DNA of 64,000 nucleotides from the NCBI GenBank assembly GCA_008508345.1, contig QNGE01000739.1:170005-234004 (forward strand). Reading direction: 5' to 3'. The notes beneath the pieces are model-generated. The model was not told the origin of the DNA, did not search any database, and saw only the letters and a program-made list of their open reading frames with translations. This DNA is from Paragonimus westermani (taxonomy: Eukaryota; Platyhelminthes; Trematoda; Plagiorchiida; Troglotrematidae). Shown piece by piece: positions 21,401 to 29,900 of this stretch. The translations under genes were made by a program, and so were the position numbers. Numbering within the stretch: the first letter of the stretch is position 1; every line of letters starts with the position of its first letter.

Positions 21401-23699
21401 TTTTTCATACATTTTTCAGAAAATGTGACCGCGCTTGGTTGTAAACAGTCTATTTACTTAACAAAAGAGATGAAACCAATCCAGTGAATGAGAAATGATA
21501 AAAATTCCCGCAATTCGGAATCATAAAAGCAATCGAACGTAAGGCGTAAGTGTAAAGCAGTTACAGATGAAATGAGTTAAGGGTGTTGTTGGTGTGGTTA
21601 ATGAAACGACCGTTTTGAAAGTGATCCAACTGGACGCAAACTTACTAGCTTAACCGGAAATAGAAGCCATGTGATTTGTTCGTCATGAGACATCGTTTAT
21701 GTCTAGCTAGTTCTCACTTCACTAATGTAATGAAGATCTACGATTAGGAATATTTTTAAAAAGATTTTCACGGTATTCATATTTGGTTGCGCATACACTC
21801 TCGTCAGTTGTGGGGTTTTTGAACGAGAAAATATCGACTTTTAACGGAAAGGTAATGAAAGGTCAACAAAAGTTATTGCTGTGGTGATTACATCATTACG
21901 TGTGACCGATTGGACTGGATCAAAAAGCTGATTGCGTTGTTCGAGCTTAAGGCTTTTAATAAATCAAAATTTGTGGAAATAACTGCCATTGTTTCGCATG
22001 AAGAATTCTAACTGTATCATTTTGAAACCGTCTATAGCGACTTCTTTGTTATAAATAGCAGCCTGTTTTCGTATTGATATGTTCGCCGAGCTTGGCATTT
22101 AGGTTGCAAACGTTTCATCACTGATGATGTCGCCTCGCTTGGTGATGAAACGTTTGCAACCTAAATGCCAAGCTCGGCGAACATATCAATACCAAAACAA
22201 TCAACCCGAGCTACAAACAACACCACCACTATTCCCAACCATCAGATAGCAGCCTGGTTTGATCAACAGTTCGGTGCCCGTCAAACTGTCAGTAAATTGT
22301 CGTTGCACTACTTCTGATTAACAGAGATTGACTTGGGTTCCGTTGAGTTCATCTGTAAGTTTACATACCAGACTTGTTTTCAACTCTGCAGACAATGACG
22401 CTTAAGTATACTACCTATCTGGGTAAAGAAAACAGTTGCTCGGAATTTTTCTAAGCCTTTTTACAACCACTAAGTGTCATCACTGAGACTCATACTTCGG
22501 AATGAGATGACAATTATAACAGTGTGGGTTGGTTTATTCCTCGAGATAAACAGAATTAGATAACTTCAATCGATTTTCCCACGATCAAACCAAATGAACT
22601 ATGTCTAACATAAGAATCAAGACGTTGATCTATGGCTGGAGTGCCACCATCTGGTTTGCTAAACATTAATCACTTTGCACACAAACAGTGGAGCACTGAC
22701 GCATTCATATTTTTGCTGACGTTCAATCCACCTATTCGAAAAGAAGGCAGGCAATACAGCAATTTTTATATCTTATCCCTGACAGAATGTCTTGATGGAC
22801 AGAAATTAATTTGTTACATATTCAGTACGGGTCAGTTTGATTGATAACGGAATAATTTAATTGGTTTGTATACTAACATATATAATTCACAGGAACATGG
22901 GGCAGTAGATGTTTTCGACCACTGACAGTTAACACGATAAATTTGAAGCACAAAGTTCGCTCGATGGTTGTTTTGTTACGATGGTGAACAAAAACAATGA
23001 AGACTGCAAAAATCATCAAAGAATTTTGCTCATACACTGAAAGCTTAGGCGGACATTTCAGTTCGACTGTTTAGAAGTGGGCTGTACCAATTTTACCCAG
23101 CGGTGGTGAGATTCAATTTAACTGGAAAATATGACAAACATATCTGGATAGTTGCAGTGGTATGAACTAACAAAACTGGCATGATAATTCTTTGTACTAT
23201 CTTGTAGACTTGCCGTGTTGTAAATACCATTGAATGCTACGTAATCAGTAGTATATTAGTAAATATCCATTTTCTCTTTGAGCTGCTTAATTAAGAATAT
23301 TAAAAAACCGGTTGTGACATCCAGTTGAGAAAGCGGGATTTTCTTTAGTAAGATATCCACACCAAATGTAGTACGAATGAAGTTGAATAGTTTGGGCGTC
23401 GCGTTTAACATGTTATTGATAAACAGATTGGGATTTTCTTTAACCTCGTTGACGTTGTCTAACCATGGTTTTATAAGACAAACATTTAAAACAGATGGCT
23501 TATCAAGGAGCCTTGCAGTAAAACGATTTATACGTTGACAACTTGGGTTCTTACCGAGTAGCAGCAGTTTAAGACATTTCCATTCGCTTTTCTGTGCTTG
23601 TTTTAATTGTCTGTTTATAGAGCGTGAGATCGCCTTTGCCGTTTGTTCTTGGGAGTTCTCTGTGGACTTTGCGGCGCCACAACAACACAACAATGTCAT
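353..23699 (-). CDS. GNAS: G-protein alpha subunit gene, G-alpha-s class (partial, multi-exon)
   Basis: Heterotrimeric G-protein alpha subunits bind GTP at the inner face of the plasma membrane; the stimulatory class activates adenylyl cyclase. Five minus-strand exons are visible: 23555-23699, 11957-12029, 2234-2331, 1245-1299 and 353-441. Conserved features in order: LKLLLLG at the end of exon 1, P-loop [31 protein letters not shown], and switch I DILRCR..T.GI with the arginine that cholera toxin modifies in G-alpha-s. [10 protein letters not shown] separates it from the q, i and 12 classes. Every border has GT or AG, and phases match across exons 1/2, 6/7 and 7/8 (numbered by analogy with GNAS). 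Helical-domain exons between 11956 and 2332 are not identified, and the exons from DVGGQ to the C-terminus lie beyond the left edge. It is divergent from textbook G-alpha-s, so a lineage-specific paralogue is possible. Confidence 0.88.
442..2233. other. Short introns between the last visible G-alpha exons
   Basis: Apart from the exon at 1245-1299, this stretch is intron. I see no repeat or second gene in it. A small perfect inverted repeat (GTGGTG/CACCAC with a 4-nt loop) near 1623-1638 is too short to interpret. Confidence 0.6.
1245..1299 (-). CDS. GNAS: G-alpha-s-like exon (YFLDRIDVI)
   Basis: This 55-nt exon encodes the end of a split tyrosine codon, [18 protein letters not shown], and ends in phase 0. 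GNAS exon 7 encodes FLDKIDVIKQADYVPSDQ and has the same borders. The FLDxIDVI signature is specific to the s class; q and i classes have YLNDLDRV or YLDSLDRI. Acceptor GATTTCAG|C; donor CAG|GTAATC. The residues form the linker from the helical domain into switch I. Confidence 0.93.
2234..2331 (-). CDS. GNAS: G-alpha-s-like exon (helical domain end, EYQLLDSAK)
   Basis: This 98-nt exon encodes [15 protein letters not shown], then a diverged linker, then [10 protein letters not shown] and two bases of a tyrosine codon. It matches the GNAS exon 6 region (EFYEHAKALWEDEGV ... NEYQLIDCAQ) in order and spacing. Acceptor GGTCAG|GC; donor ATA|GTGAGT. The phase-2 end joins exactly to the C that opens the next exon (1299), giving the tyrosine of KYFLD. 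This agreement of phase, order and spacing is the strongest argument that the exons belong to one functional gene. Confidence 0.9.
2479..2538 (-). CDS. Candidate small exon of the G-alpha gene (uncertain)
   Basis: This 60-nt stretch lies between a good acceptor (TTGACAG|C) and a usable donor (AAG|GTTGG). It is open in the phase-0 frame that the next exon (2331-2234) requires, and the intron between them would be 147 nt. The encoded peptide includes [13 protein letters not shown]; the matching place in G-alpha-s is the variable, proline-containing helical-domain stretch before FYEHAKALW. Similarity is too weak to call a match. A neighbouring open stretch at about 2560-2690 is also higher in G+C than its surroundings. 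Transcript evidence would settle it. Confidence 0.3.
3845..4036 (-). mobile_element. tRNA-headed SINE carrying a hammerhead core (copy A)
   Basis: Read on the minus strand, the copy starts with a tRNA-like head holding pol III promoter blocks: A box TGGCGCAGTGGTTA (4027-4014) and B box GGAGTTCAAATCC (3985-3973). A hammerhead ribozyme core follows (3954-3910), then a tail shared with the copy at 19380-19565. This layout of pol III promoter plus hammerhead is that of the schistosome SM-alpha elements, to which this family is analogous by architecture; I do not claim sequence identity. The copy lies in an intron of the G-alpha gene in sense orientation. The 3' limit is approximate. Confidence 0.75.
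3910..3954 (-). ncRNA. Hammerhead ribozyme, type I layout, core intact
   Basis: In minus-strand order: stem I 5' strand GCACTA (3954-3949), core CTGATGA (3948-3942), stem II region GCTCTAATGATAGC (3941-3928; three Watson-Crick pairs closed by a C/U mismatch), core GAAA (3927-3924), stem III CTC/GAG plus the closing A-U pair (3924-3917), cleavage base C (3916), and stem I 3' strand TATTGC (3915-3910). Stem I pairs five of six positions. Every invariant core base of the hammerhead family (CUGANGA, GAAA, UH) is present. Stem III has no loop and is self-complementary, so activity would probably need a dimer, as reported for other short-stem-III hammerheads. The weak stem II lowers the chance of strong activity. 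Confidence 0.72.
4037..9515. other. Intron sequence of the G-alpha gene, no feature recognised
   Basis: Long AT-rich stretch between the P-loop exon and the helical-domain exon. The missing helical-domain exon or exons should lie between 2332 and 11956. I looked for the IVxAM and VxxIRxNI patterns on the minus strand and did not find them. Slightly G+C-richer patches at 4440-4610, 4740-4990 and 5400-5640 have no recognised coding match. Confidence 0.5.
9518..9585 (+). repeat. Possible tRNA-like SINE head
   Basis: TAGAGCAGTGGCTAATA resembles a tRNA A-box region (TGGCGCAGTGGTTA in copy A), and GCGCGATTCCAGCTC about 40 nt later resembles a degenerate B box. No hammerhead core follows. The resemblance is partial, and this could be chance. 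Confidence 0.3.
9590..11956. other. Intron sequence of the G-alpha gene, nothing recognised
   Basis: AT-rich, with only short open frames on both strands and no similarity I can name. It may contain an unrecognised helical-domain exon on the minus strand. Confidence 0.45.
11957..12029 (-). CDS. GNAS: G-alpha-s-like exon 2 (P-loop)
   Basis: This 73-nt exon joins exon 1 in phase 1, and the split glycine codon G|GT is restored. It encodes [21 protein letters not shown] followed by T, E and two bases of the next codon. It carries the complete G1 box (GxGESGKS/T) that holds the GTP phosphates, and the KQMKIIH stretch of helix alpha-1; GNAS has KQMRILHVNGF here. Acceptor CATGCAG|GT and donor ACA|GTAAGT are both good. 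The exon sits 11.5 kb from exon 1. Intron 1 between them holds the Penelope-like element, the palindrome and most of the SINE copies. Confidence 0.92.
13006..13045 (-). ncRNA. Decayed hammerhead ribozyme downstream of the Penelope-like ORF
   Basis: Minus strand: TTGATGA (13040-13034, core CTGATGA with one change), a 14-nt stem II region GCCCCAGCAAGGGC with a perfect 4-bp stem (13033-13020), then GAAC in place of GAAAC (13019-13016), then TAGTT. If the lost A is allowed, stem III would be the self-complementary ACTAGT. Stem I is eroded. Hammerheads are known in the pseudo-LTRs of Penelope-like elements, and this one lies about 340 nt past the stop of the GIY-YIG ORF on the same strand, which fits. 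One core substitution and one core deletion should make it inactive. Confidence 0.6.
13382..14580 (-). pseudogene. Penelope-like retroelement: RT remnant and GIY-YIG endonuclease
   Basis: Penelope-like elements encode a reverse transcriptase followed by a GIY-YIG endonuclease. From about 14075 to the stop at 13382 one frame is open except for two stops (13967-13969 and 13652-13654). It reads through a thumb/linker segment ([20 protein letters not shown]) into the endonuclease signature [20 protein letters not shown] followed by LSERIREH. The cysteines of DCSCGS fit the zinc-finger-like feature seen in this endonuclease class. Near the C-terminus, where the family has the catalytic glutamate (AEA context), this copy has SKA, so that residue looks lost. 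Farther up, [17 protein letters not shown] sequence (about 14360-14300, shifted frame) is the end of the RT; RT catalytic motifs were not found. It lies in G-alpha intron 1, sense to the gene. Confidence 0.82.
14600..19379. other. Intron 1 sequence, no feature recognised
   Basis: Open frames of up to about 130 codons occur on both strands (for example near 15271-15921 and 17301-17699), but they overlap one another and match no family I know. The part nearest 14600-15600 could be the eroded 5' portion of the Penelope-like element, but I could not see its RT motifs there. Confidence 0.5.
19380..19565 (-). mobile_element. tRNA-headed SINE with decayed hammerhead (copy B)
   Basis: Same family and strand as copy A. 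The tRNA-like head holds GGTTGCCT and a B-box-like GGAGTTTAAATTGC, and the 35-nt segment after the first core block has the same length as in copy A with no gap. The hammerhead core is damaged: TTGACGA (19484-19478) replaces CTGATGA, and CAAAC replaces GAAAC, while CAGTCTAATGCTTCTG after the cleavage region is well kept. It lies in G-alpha intron 1, sense to the gene, and is very unlikely to be catalytic. Confidence 0.68.
19686..19803 (+). mobile_element. Second SINE family with tRNA-like head
   Basis: GGCTTCG (19686-19692) and CGAAGCC (19759-19765) form a perfect 7-bp acceptor-like stem. The A box TAGCTCAGCTGG (19693-19704), D-arm GCTC/GAGC and B box GGTTCGAATCC (19745-19755) match tRNA consensus. 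The anticodon arm does not fold (CTTGC has no partner) and the segment before the T arm is too long, so this is a tRNA-derived element and not a working tRNA gene. The 3' tail (GTTGGATCTCATCTGA) recurs in the diverged copy at 20891-21012. It lies antisense to the host gene, about 120 bp from copy B of the other family. Confidence 0.7.
20575..20705 (+). mobile_element. Hammerhead SINE family, diverged copy C
   Basis: B-box-like GGTTCAAATTC (20619-20629) is followed at the same distance as in copy A by GATGA (20659-20663), a stem CCCC/GGG with loop TAAAAA (20664-20676), then CAAC and TCTCAGACTC. This is the order of the hammerhead blocks in copy A. The first core block keeps five of seven bases and GAAAC is reduced. 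The A box is not clear. It is an old copy, antisense to the host gene. Confidence 0.45.
20891..21012 (+). mobile_element. Second SINE family, diverged copy
   Basis: GACTTCATAGTTCA (20891-20904) aligns with GGCTTCGTAGCTCA of the copy at 19686, GGTTTGAATC (20951-20960) with its B box, AGCGAAGG with the acceptor 3' strand, and TTAGATCTCTTCTGA with its tail. Both promoter boxes carry substitutions. Orientation is the same as the better copy, about 1.2 kb away. Confidence 0.55.
22064..22199. repeat. 136-bp near-perfect palindrome with a hammerhead-like centre
   Basis: Left arm 22064-22121 and right arm 22142-22199 are 58 bp each and complementary at all but one position (22070 against 22193). The 20-nt spacer reads TGATGATGTCGCCTCGCTTG. 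On the plus strand the arm/spacer border gives CTGATGA (22121-22127), a 6-bp stem GTCGCC/GGTGAT (22129-22134 with 22141-22146, two G-U pairs) and GAAAC (22147-22151), followed by GTTT. These are hammerhead core blocks in the right order, with one unpaired T beside stem II. Near-identity of the arms points to a recent insertion or to conversion. Penelope-like elements are known for inverted terminal pieces and hammerheads, so a Penelope pseudo-LTR junction is the favoured origin (inference). Confidence 0.85.
22200..23554. other. 5' part of G-alpha intron 1
   Basis: Begins with CA-rich flank next to the palindrome (CCGAGCTACAAACAACACC), which probably belongs to the same repeat. Nothing else is recognised before the donor of exon 1 at 23554. 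Confidence 0.5.
23555..23699 (-). CDS. GNAS: G-alpha-s-like exon 1 (start codon, N-terminal helix)
   Basis: This exon encodes 48 residues plus one base. It opens MTLLCCCG and ends LKLLLL with the first base of the next glycine codon, followed by a strong donor (G|GTAAG, intron from 23554). The spacing from the RQL motif to LKLLLLG (ten residues) equals that in known G-alpha N-terminal helices, and the exon ends where the first intron of GNAS and GNAQ falls. There is no glycine at position 2, so classical myristoylation is unlikely; the cysteine run at residues 5-7 is a probable palmitoylation site (inference). The frame stays open past the donor, but that read-through has no G-alpha similarity and is intron. 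The start is the first ATG and is preceded by GGG. Confidence 0.85.
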
Positions 23700-23860
23700 C
23701 CCAGACAGTTAAGATTATTTTAATTCCATCAAGGTCTGTAGATTCATCTGGTGAACAAGCGAGACGGATCAGTTATTCATTCAGGTTTGCTTATGCGAGC
23801 GCACCGGATATCGTCTTGCCTGGCCACGAATCCGAAGTGCAGATTAGCATCGATTACATG

Positions 23861-23936
23861 TTTGTGCGTGTGTAGGTGCGTGCGCACGCATGTGCATGGA
23901 CACGATTGCAAGCACACACACACGCACACGCAAACG
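23861..23936. repeat. TG/CA microsatellite pair forming an inverted repeat
   Basis: A GTGTG-rich block (about 23861-23880) and a CACAC-rich block (about 23911-23935) flank GCGCACGCATGTGCATGG. The two blocks can pair, and the alternating purine-pyrimidine sequence is of the kind that can adopt Z-form. It lies about 160-240 bp upstream of the G-alpha start codon, in the presumed 5' UTR or promoter. Any regulatory role is inference. Confidence 0.7.
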
Positions 23937-26900
23937 CTCTCGAAACGTTTAACAACTGGCTCGTCTGATTAGTGGTCGTTGCAATGAACTGATTAAGTCG
24001 ATCACGCTCTGATGTTAGTATACATGAACTAGCGGCCGCTCTACTTGACTAGCATTCACCTCTACACCCCAATGCTCTCTGCTGAAAAGGCGTTCCATAT
24101 GCGTAAACTGAAATCTAGACTCTGAGTTGTGATTTGTTAATCAGCGTTCGAATATTTGAAAGCAGAAAACATTGCGCTTGATTTGTCTCGAGTTCCAACT
24201 AACCAATCGCGTGCTATTGACAAATAATGTAAGTTGTATTTGCTACCAAGATGGACACAGCACTCTTTGTTACGTTAATGGGTAATTTACATCTTATGAA
24301 CTATTTGTGTGGTCCTATACAGAACTGCTAAAAGTGACTAACAAAAGGTCTGGTCTTTATGTAATATTGAAAAAGTGGCTGTTGGTTTTTCCAAGTATAT
24401 TACAAGGTAAACGGCTTCCAGTCTGAATATCAGAAGAAGTTCCATCAATAATTACCAGAGGTAATTCGCAGAGTAGAATATAAATTCACTGTGAACGAGA
24501 TTTATGCATTTAAAATGAGAGGATTTACAGTATTCAAAACAGCAGACACGTTCTTGAGTGCACACGTTTTTACATAGGCTGTAGAAACATATAACTCGAA
24601 GGTGACCTTAATATCGGTCTTTATACAGTTTGTAATTTTTATCAAACTACTCACAGAGTGTTGCCAATGTGTTTTACAAATTGCTATCATAACCATACCA
24701 GACAAAATATTCTCATGCAAGGGTTGACTGAACAAGCCCTCTTTGTGTTGATTTCTACGGTGGCTTAGATATTTAGTTCTTGATTCAGCGTTCCAATTAT
24801 TTTCCAAATGTTTCTTTAACTGAGTCTATTCTGTCACTTGAAGAGAATAATCAGAAGACATAAATTACAATGCGGATTCGTTTCATGCAGCCGTCATTCG
24901 TAGGCTTGACTAAAATGAAATACTTGCATCGGTAGAATGAAACGAACACTTAAAACCATGAACGAGGAACATATCTCAAGTTGGTTGAGTGATCTAGTTA
25001 CACCGGTTAGTAGGTAACACAATGAAATGAACGCATACAATAATTTGTGTAACCTGACTTTTCTATTAACAAGTCCAAAATGTGTCTGAACTTTGTCGTG
25101 TTTTCAAGCCTTCTTTGGTGTGCGAGAGTTTGTGGGTGCAGGCATGAGTTAGAAATATACTCATTACAAAGAAGTTTTACATAACTAAATTTTCCGGCGT
25201 TAGATCTTTTCATTTGCCTCTCACTTCTGAATGGCTGTGTACCCGCTATTGTTTTGTAAACACCACAAAAATTAGGTTGTAGTATGTTTAGCAGTAACAT
25301 AATGTTTTGAGTCCATAAACACTGAAAAAACGTTTTCCTTAGTTACCTTTATACTATGTGTCAAGTTTCTGTTAATTTTATATGAAAATGACAAATTCGT
25401 TTTCTGTCGGTTATTCTCTGTATTAAAGTAGGCAGTGACTTTCTGCTCTGTTTGTCCTCTAAGGTTGGTAAGATATAAGCGATAAAGCGAAAGCAGTTTA
25501 GCTGATGATGAAGTCCGTGGCTCACTTATTCGAGTGCTGTACCGCCGTCTAATATATTTTGACGTGGATGTGTTCCAAATTAATCTCATTGGTCTAGCGT
25601 ATAATATGAACCTGAGCGAAACTTCGCGGTAAGAATGTGAAACTAATATTTTTGGTGTTTATTGTAGCCCAAACGATTCGGTTGACACAGCGATCCATAT
25701 GTCGCTAAAAATCAAAATTCGGCGGGGACTGGACGCAGTCTAGCATTCGATAACTTCAATTCCATTCGCATAAGAGCGATGATTTCAGAAATACGTGGAA
25801 AATGTTCTCTGAAATACTTAATGACCGCTAAGGTAACTTGATGAGGGAGAACGTGGAATTGCGTGTGTTCGAATTTAACACGCTGTACGTCAGACATTTT
25901 GAAATGTTTGTTTAAAACCGTTTCGCAGCTTCCTACAGATGCAACATATACATGCGTTCGACAGTTACTCACTTTGACGCTGGAAATGCTGAAGTGCTAA
26001 CAGACATTTAGAAAAAGACAACCACACATTGTGTCCTATTTTGATACTTTTGCACGCAATTTGTTATGTCCCGTTTCGCGATTGACCAAGACGAAGGAAG
26101 ACAACGTGAAAAATATTTGCCTTGAGTACATTTTTTTAATATATGTGGCTGTGAATACCTATTTATCAGAGACACACTCTCGAACGACAATCGGACAAGG
26201 TAACCTGCAGTAGTTAACCCGTACCCACCGAACACGACAGCGCATAGAAATGACTCTTGACTAATTGTACTTTTGTCTAATCACACTCGCTCTGTGGTAA
26301 CAGCAACCTCGGTGACCTTCGATTTTTTCAATTTCTACACTCCACATAATTTCTATTATTTTGTCTGATGTGGCACTAGACCCACAACATGGTGGCACTT
26401 TTACAATATTGAACAGTGCGATCACTTTTGAGTTATTGGAACAGATATTCTTTCTTTAATTACTGGTGTCTTGTTAATTCCCATTGTGTGAAGGTTAAAG
26501 TATTGACTCTTTTTTTCTATATTCTTAATACGCTGAAATTTTGCTATGTTTGTGAGAAACCTAATCATTGATCATATTGGAATGTTGGAGACTATAGAAC
26601 GGTATCATGAGATGCGTATATCTGAATGTGCTGCATGGTACAAAAAAGGAGGATTGGACAGAATGAAAACAAAAAGTGTTTCATTCTGAAAGTGGGGCTA
26701 GCCCACGGAAACTAAACATGAATGCAGTGCACTTTAACGACTAACGACTTACTGTTATGTGTAATGGGATCCGTACACTAATTCAAAGCTGTCGTGATTG
26801 CTCATCTGTTGAGAGACTGGGACTAGCTCCGTTAGCACAAGCACAAAGTTGTTTAGATTCGTCTACTTTTATGACAATTCCACGACCGATTCAGGCAGGC

Positions 26901-29900
26901 AGTATCAGATCGGACACACTGCAACACCGAAAAAATGTCGTTCACATTTTGGGTGACCCATCTAGTGTTCAAGGTCTAGTGAATTTTATCGGAGATAGAG
27001 AGCCACACTAAGGGTGTAGATGTGCCCCTCAGCATTAACTAGCTGGTATAACAATCTACAGGTCAAATTAAGTTTGATTCTGAAGTATCAATAGCACACA
27101 CAGAACCGATTCAGTGTAATAAATATTTCCGTGTAAGAAAGACGACAAAACTGTGAAACAGGCTTCGTAGACCTACGCTGTATTCTGTCAATCAGCTGAA
27201 GATTCTTCGCAAAGAATGGCCAACAGCGTTCATTAGTTAGCTCAAGATCTAGTAGCACATGATATGTTAGATTTCTACACTAGTAGGGAATATCTCGGGG
27301 ACATGCTGAGATTCTCTGAAGTGATCATTCCTAGATCTCCTTCACGGACGATGATAATCAAGATTTCACCCTACGGAAAATGAGCAGGAGAGCTTTGTCA
27401 ATACCAATTCTTGGTGATTAAGCATTTCAGCTAGTCGCTGTTACAAGGGAGGAGATGGAGTTATCTGCATTTCCTGAACTCCTCCTCTCCTGGGGAACAT
27501 TGAGATGTTATGCGGGAGTGGTGTCAACTTCGTTAAACAAACTGCATTGTGAACACCCATACAGGGATGTACCAAAGAGTAAAGTATCCTTATGTTTCAA
27601 TATGTGATTGTCTTTGAGGTGATTTGTGAAAGAGCATGTATTTTTGTTACTAGTTTTATAGTTTAACCGCTGACGGTGTCATGTAGAATGATCAGATCGC
27701 ACTTTCTATCTGATTAAATATCAGCTCATGCGTGGACTGAATCACCTTAGTATTGTTTTGATGGAATTGTCACATCAACACTGATTTGCCAACGGATAGC
27801 ATGGTGATAATTGCCCAGGGCCAGGATAAGTACATCTGTAAATGTGGTGTGTAAGACAGAATTGCGTGGTTTAATTCACACAAATCCGTGTTGATTACAT
27901 TCTCACTGTCATAGGCGGTTACGGTGCGGCTTTATTAACAGGTAACACGCCTTTAAAGCTTTGTTGTATGAGTTTGGGGCGACGTCAGCTTGCATAAGTA
28001 GTACACTATGAGTAAATCGTTGTCCAGATTGAGATATTTCTTAGGTGCCAGTTTAGACCAAGCTTTCCCGTAATTGTGAACTTACCGGTCACTTGTCTGA
28101 AGTTCTTCAGTCAGTTTAAATTCGTCCAATTCTGTCTTCGAGGGGATAAAAAGTAGAAACTTCATTAGGAACAAAATCTTGTTACAGTAATGTGAGATAA
28201 TATCAGTAATGAGATAATTCAGAAATGGCTGTCTCACAGTCACTGAACATTCTGTCGTGACTGTGTTTCTTCACATCTGGGCATAGAACGCAGAACGATT
28301 TAAATGCCGTGTTGCCTTCAGCTTCAGGTGACCACTACCGCAGCTTAAAATTGGGTTGATTACACGGCTGCTAATATCCACATATCATTTTGTTCTAAAA
28401 ATTGGGAGACTGCTGTAGTTTTTGCATATTTAAAAAACTCGGAACAGTGTGATCGACGGACTCAAGAGGATTTGGAACTTTTACATCTTCCGTAATAGTT
28501 TTTAACTGCAAAAATACCAGATGATATCCGAACCTATCGAAGACCGCATTGAATAACTAAACTACAATCTACGGAAACCCCCTGGAAAGGAAACAGACCG
28601 GATCTACGCACCTCGATAGTAAGTCGTCCACGCATGTAAAACCGAGCACCGTTTGGCGCTGCAGTTTCGAAAAGTATAGATTGGTGGACAATGTAGTGTC
28701 GCTTTCTATTTTTCTGTGGAGGCTGTGATCATATATCACAACTGAAAAAGTATCGTGAGTGATGAAGAATGTTTTTGATTGGATCTAACACAACCGAGAG
28801 ATCACTGATGAAATTGATCTAATGTGGAGAGTCCAAACGGTCGGAACTAACTTTTATAAAGTGTCCGACAGTTGCAGAATAAAGTCGTGTGCGTAAACCT
28901 GAGACCTTTGATACGCGCAGGAATTTGAGACTGGTGATCATGAACAGTCTTCTGTCCAAATGTTGCTACTAGCGTGTGATGGACTGTTGTAATTGAGACT
29001 GAACAATATAGACTAATGAATAAACATAAACATTGTATAACACTAATAGGCGTAACAACAGAGCGTATTTCGTTGAATCTTATGTACCCATTGTATAGAA
29101 CAGTGAAATGGTAAAACAACTGCTTAACAGAAGTAGGCAAAACATGTCAGTTATGCTCATCACATGACTCAACAAGACAAGTGTCGCATACAAAGTCCCC
29201 AGAGGACAAAACAATAGCTGATGGGCAACTGTAGCCAAGGCTGAACTCGCGCCGTAATCCATTTATTGGGTTTTTAGAGCCGTTAATCAGTAGAGATTAC
29301 TGGTTATAAAGGTCAACTGAAGTGTACTATTCAACAAGCGTGGAATGTTCTTATTGCAGCCAAGCTTGCAACCTTAAATTATTGCACGGAAAAAGGTTGT
29401 GTGGAAAACTGGAAGCCAAAAAACGTCATATATTGTTTTAACTTTGGTCAGCGACAGAAGAATATAACATAATTTTGAAATGTTAGGTGGATTTTCAGAA
29501 AAACTTTCAATATTCGACAACACCGTGTACCATTCTATGATAGGACCTGGTTCACTCGGAATCAGTTTAGGCAGAATCACAAAATGTTTATGCAGAAATC
29601 AGGCAGTCTTAATACACCAACCTTATTTCGTGTTTATATCAAGTCCAAACAGTCGCGTACTCACTTTCACGTTATCGATGACATTGCTTTTGAGGATGTG
29701 TACGATGGCAGAACAAATGACGATAAGACAACAGGTTGAATGTAAATGTCAAATGTTATGTAAAATAAGCGTTACAAGTAAAAATGTGCGGTGGGAACAG
29801 TACAACAGTAACAGTACTTCCCTAGCGCCATGTGGTTCCTCTCTAACGAGTTGTACTCATGAAGAATAGACACGCTCTTCCTGCTAGAAAGTAGCTCTTT

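Noticed and set aside
23256..23554. Continuation of the exon 1 open frame for about 99 more codons
   Set aside because: It follows a strong GTAAG donor at the conserved G-alpha intron position and has no G-alpha similarity; the P-loop is found in the exon at 11957-12029.
28800..28830. CTGATGAAATTGATC as a hammerhead
   Set aside because: No stem II and no GAAAC after it.
29480..29869. 129-codon plus frame as a gene
   Set aside because: No domain, no splice or codon-use support; consistent with a chance open frame.
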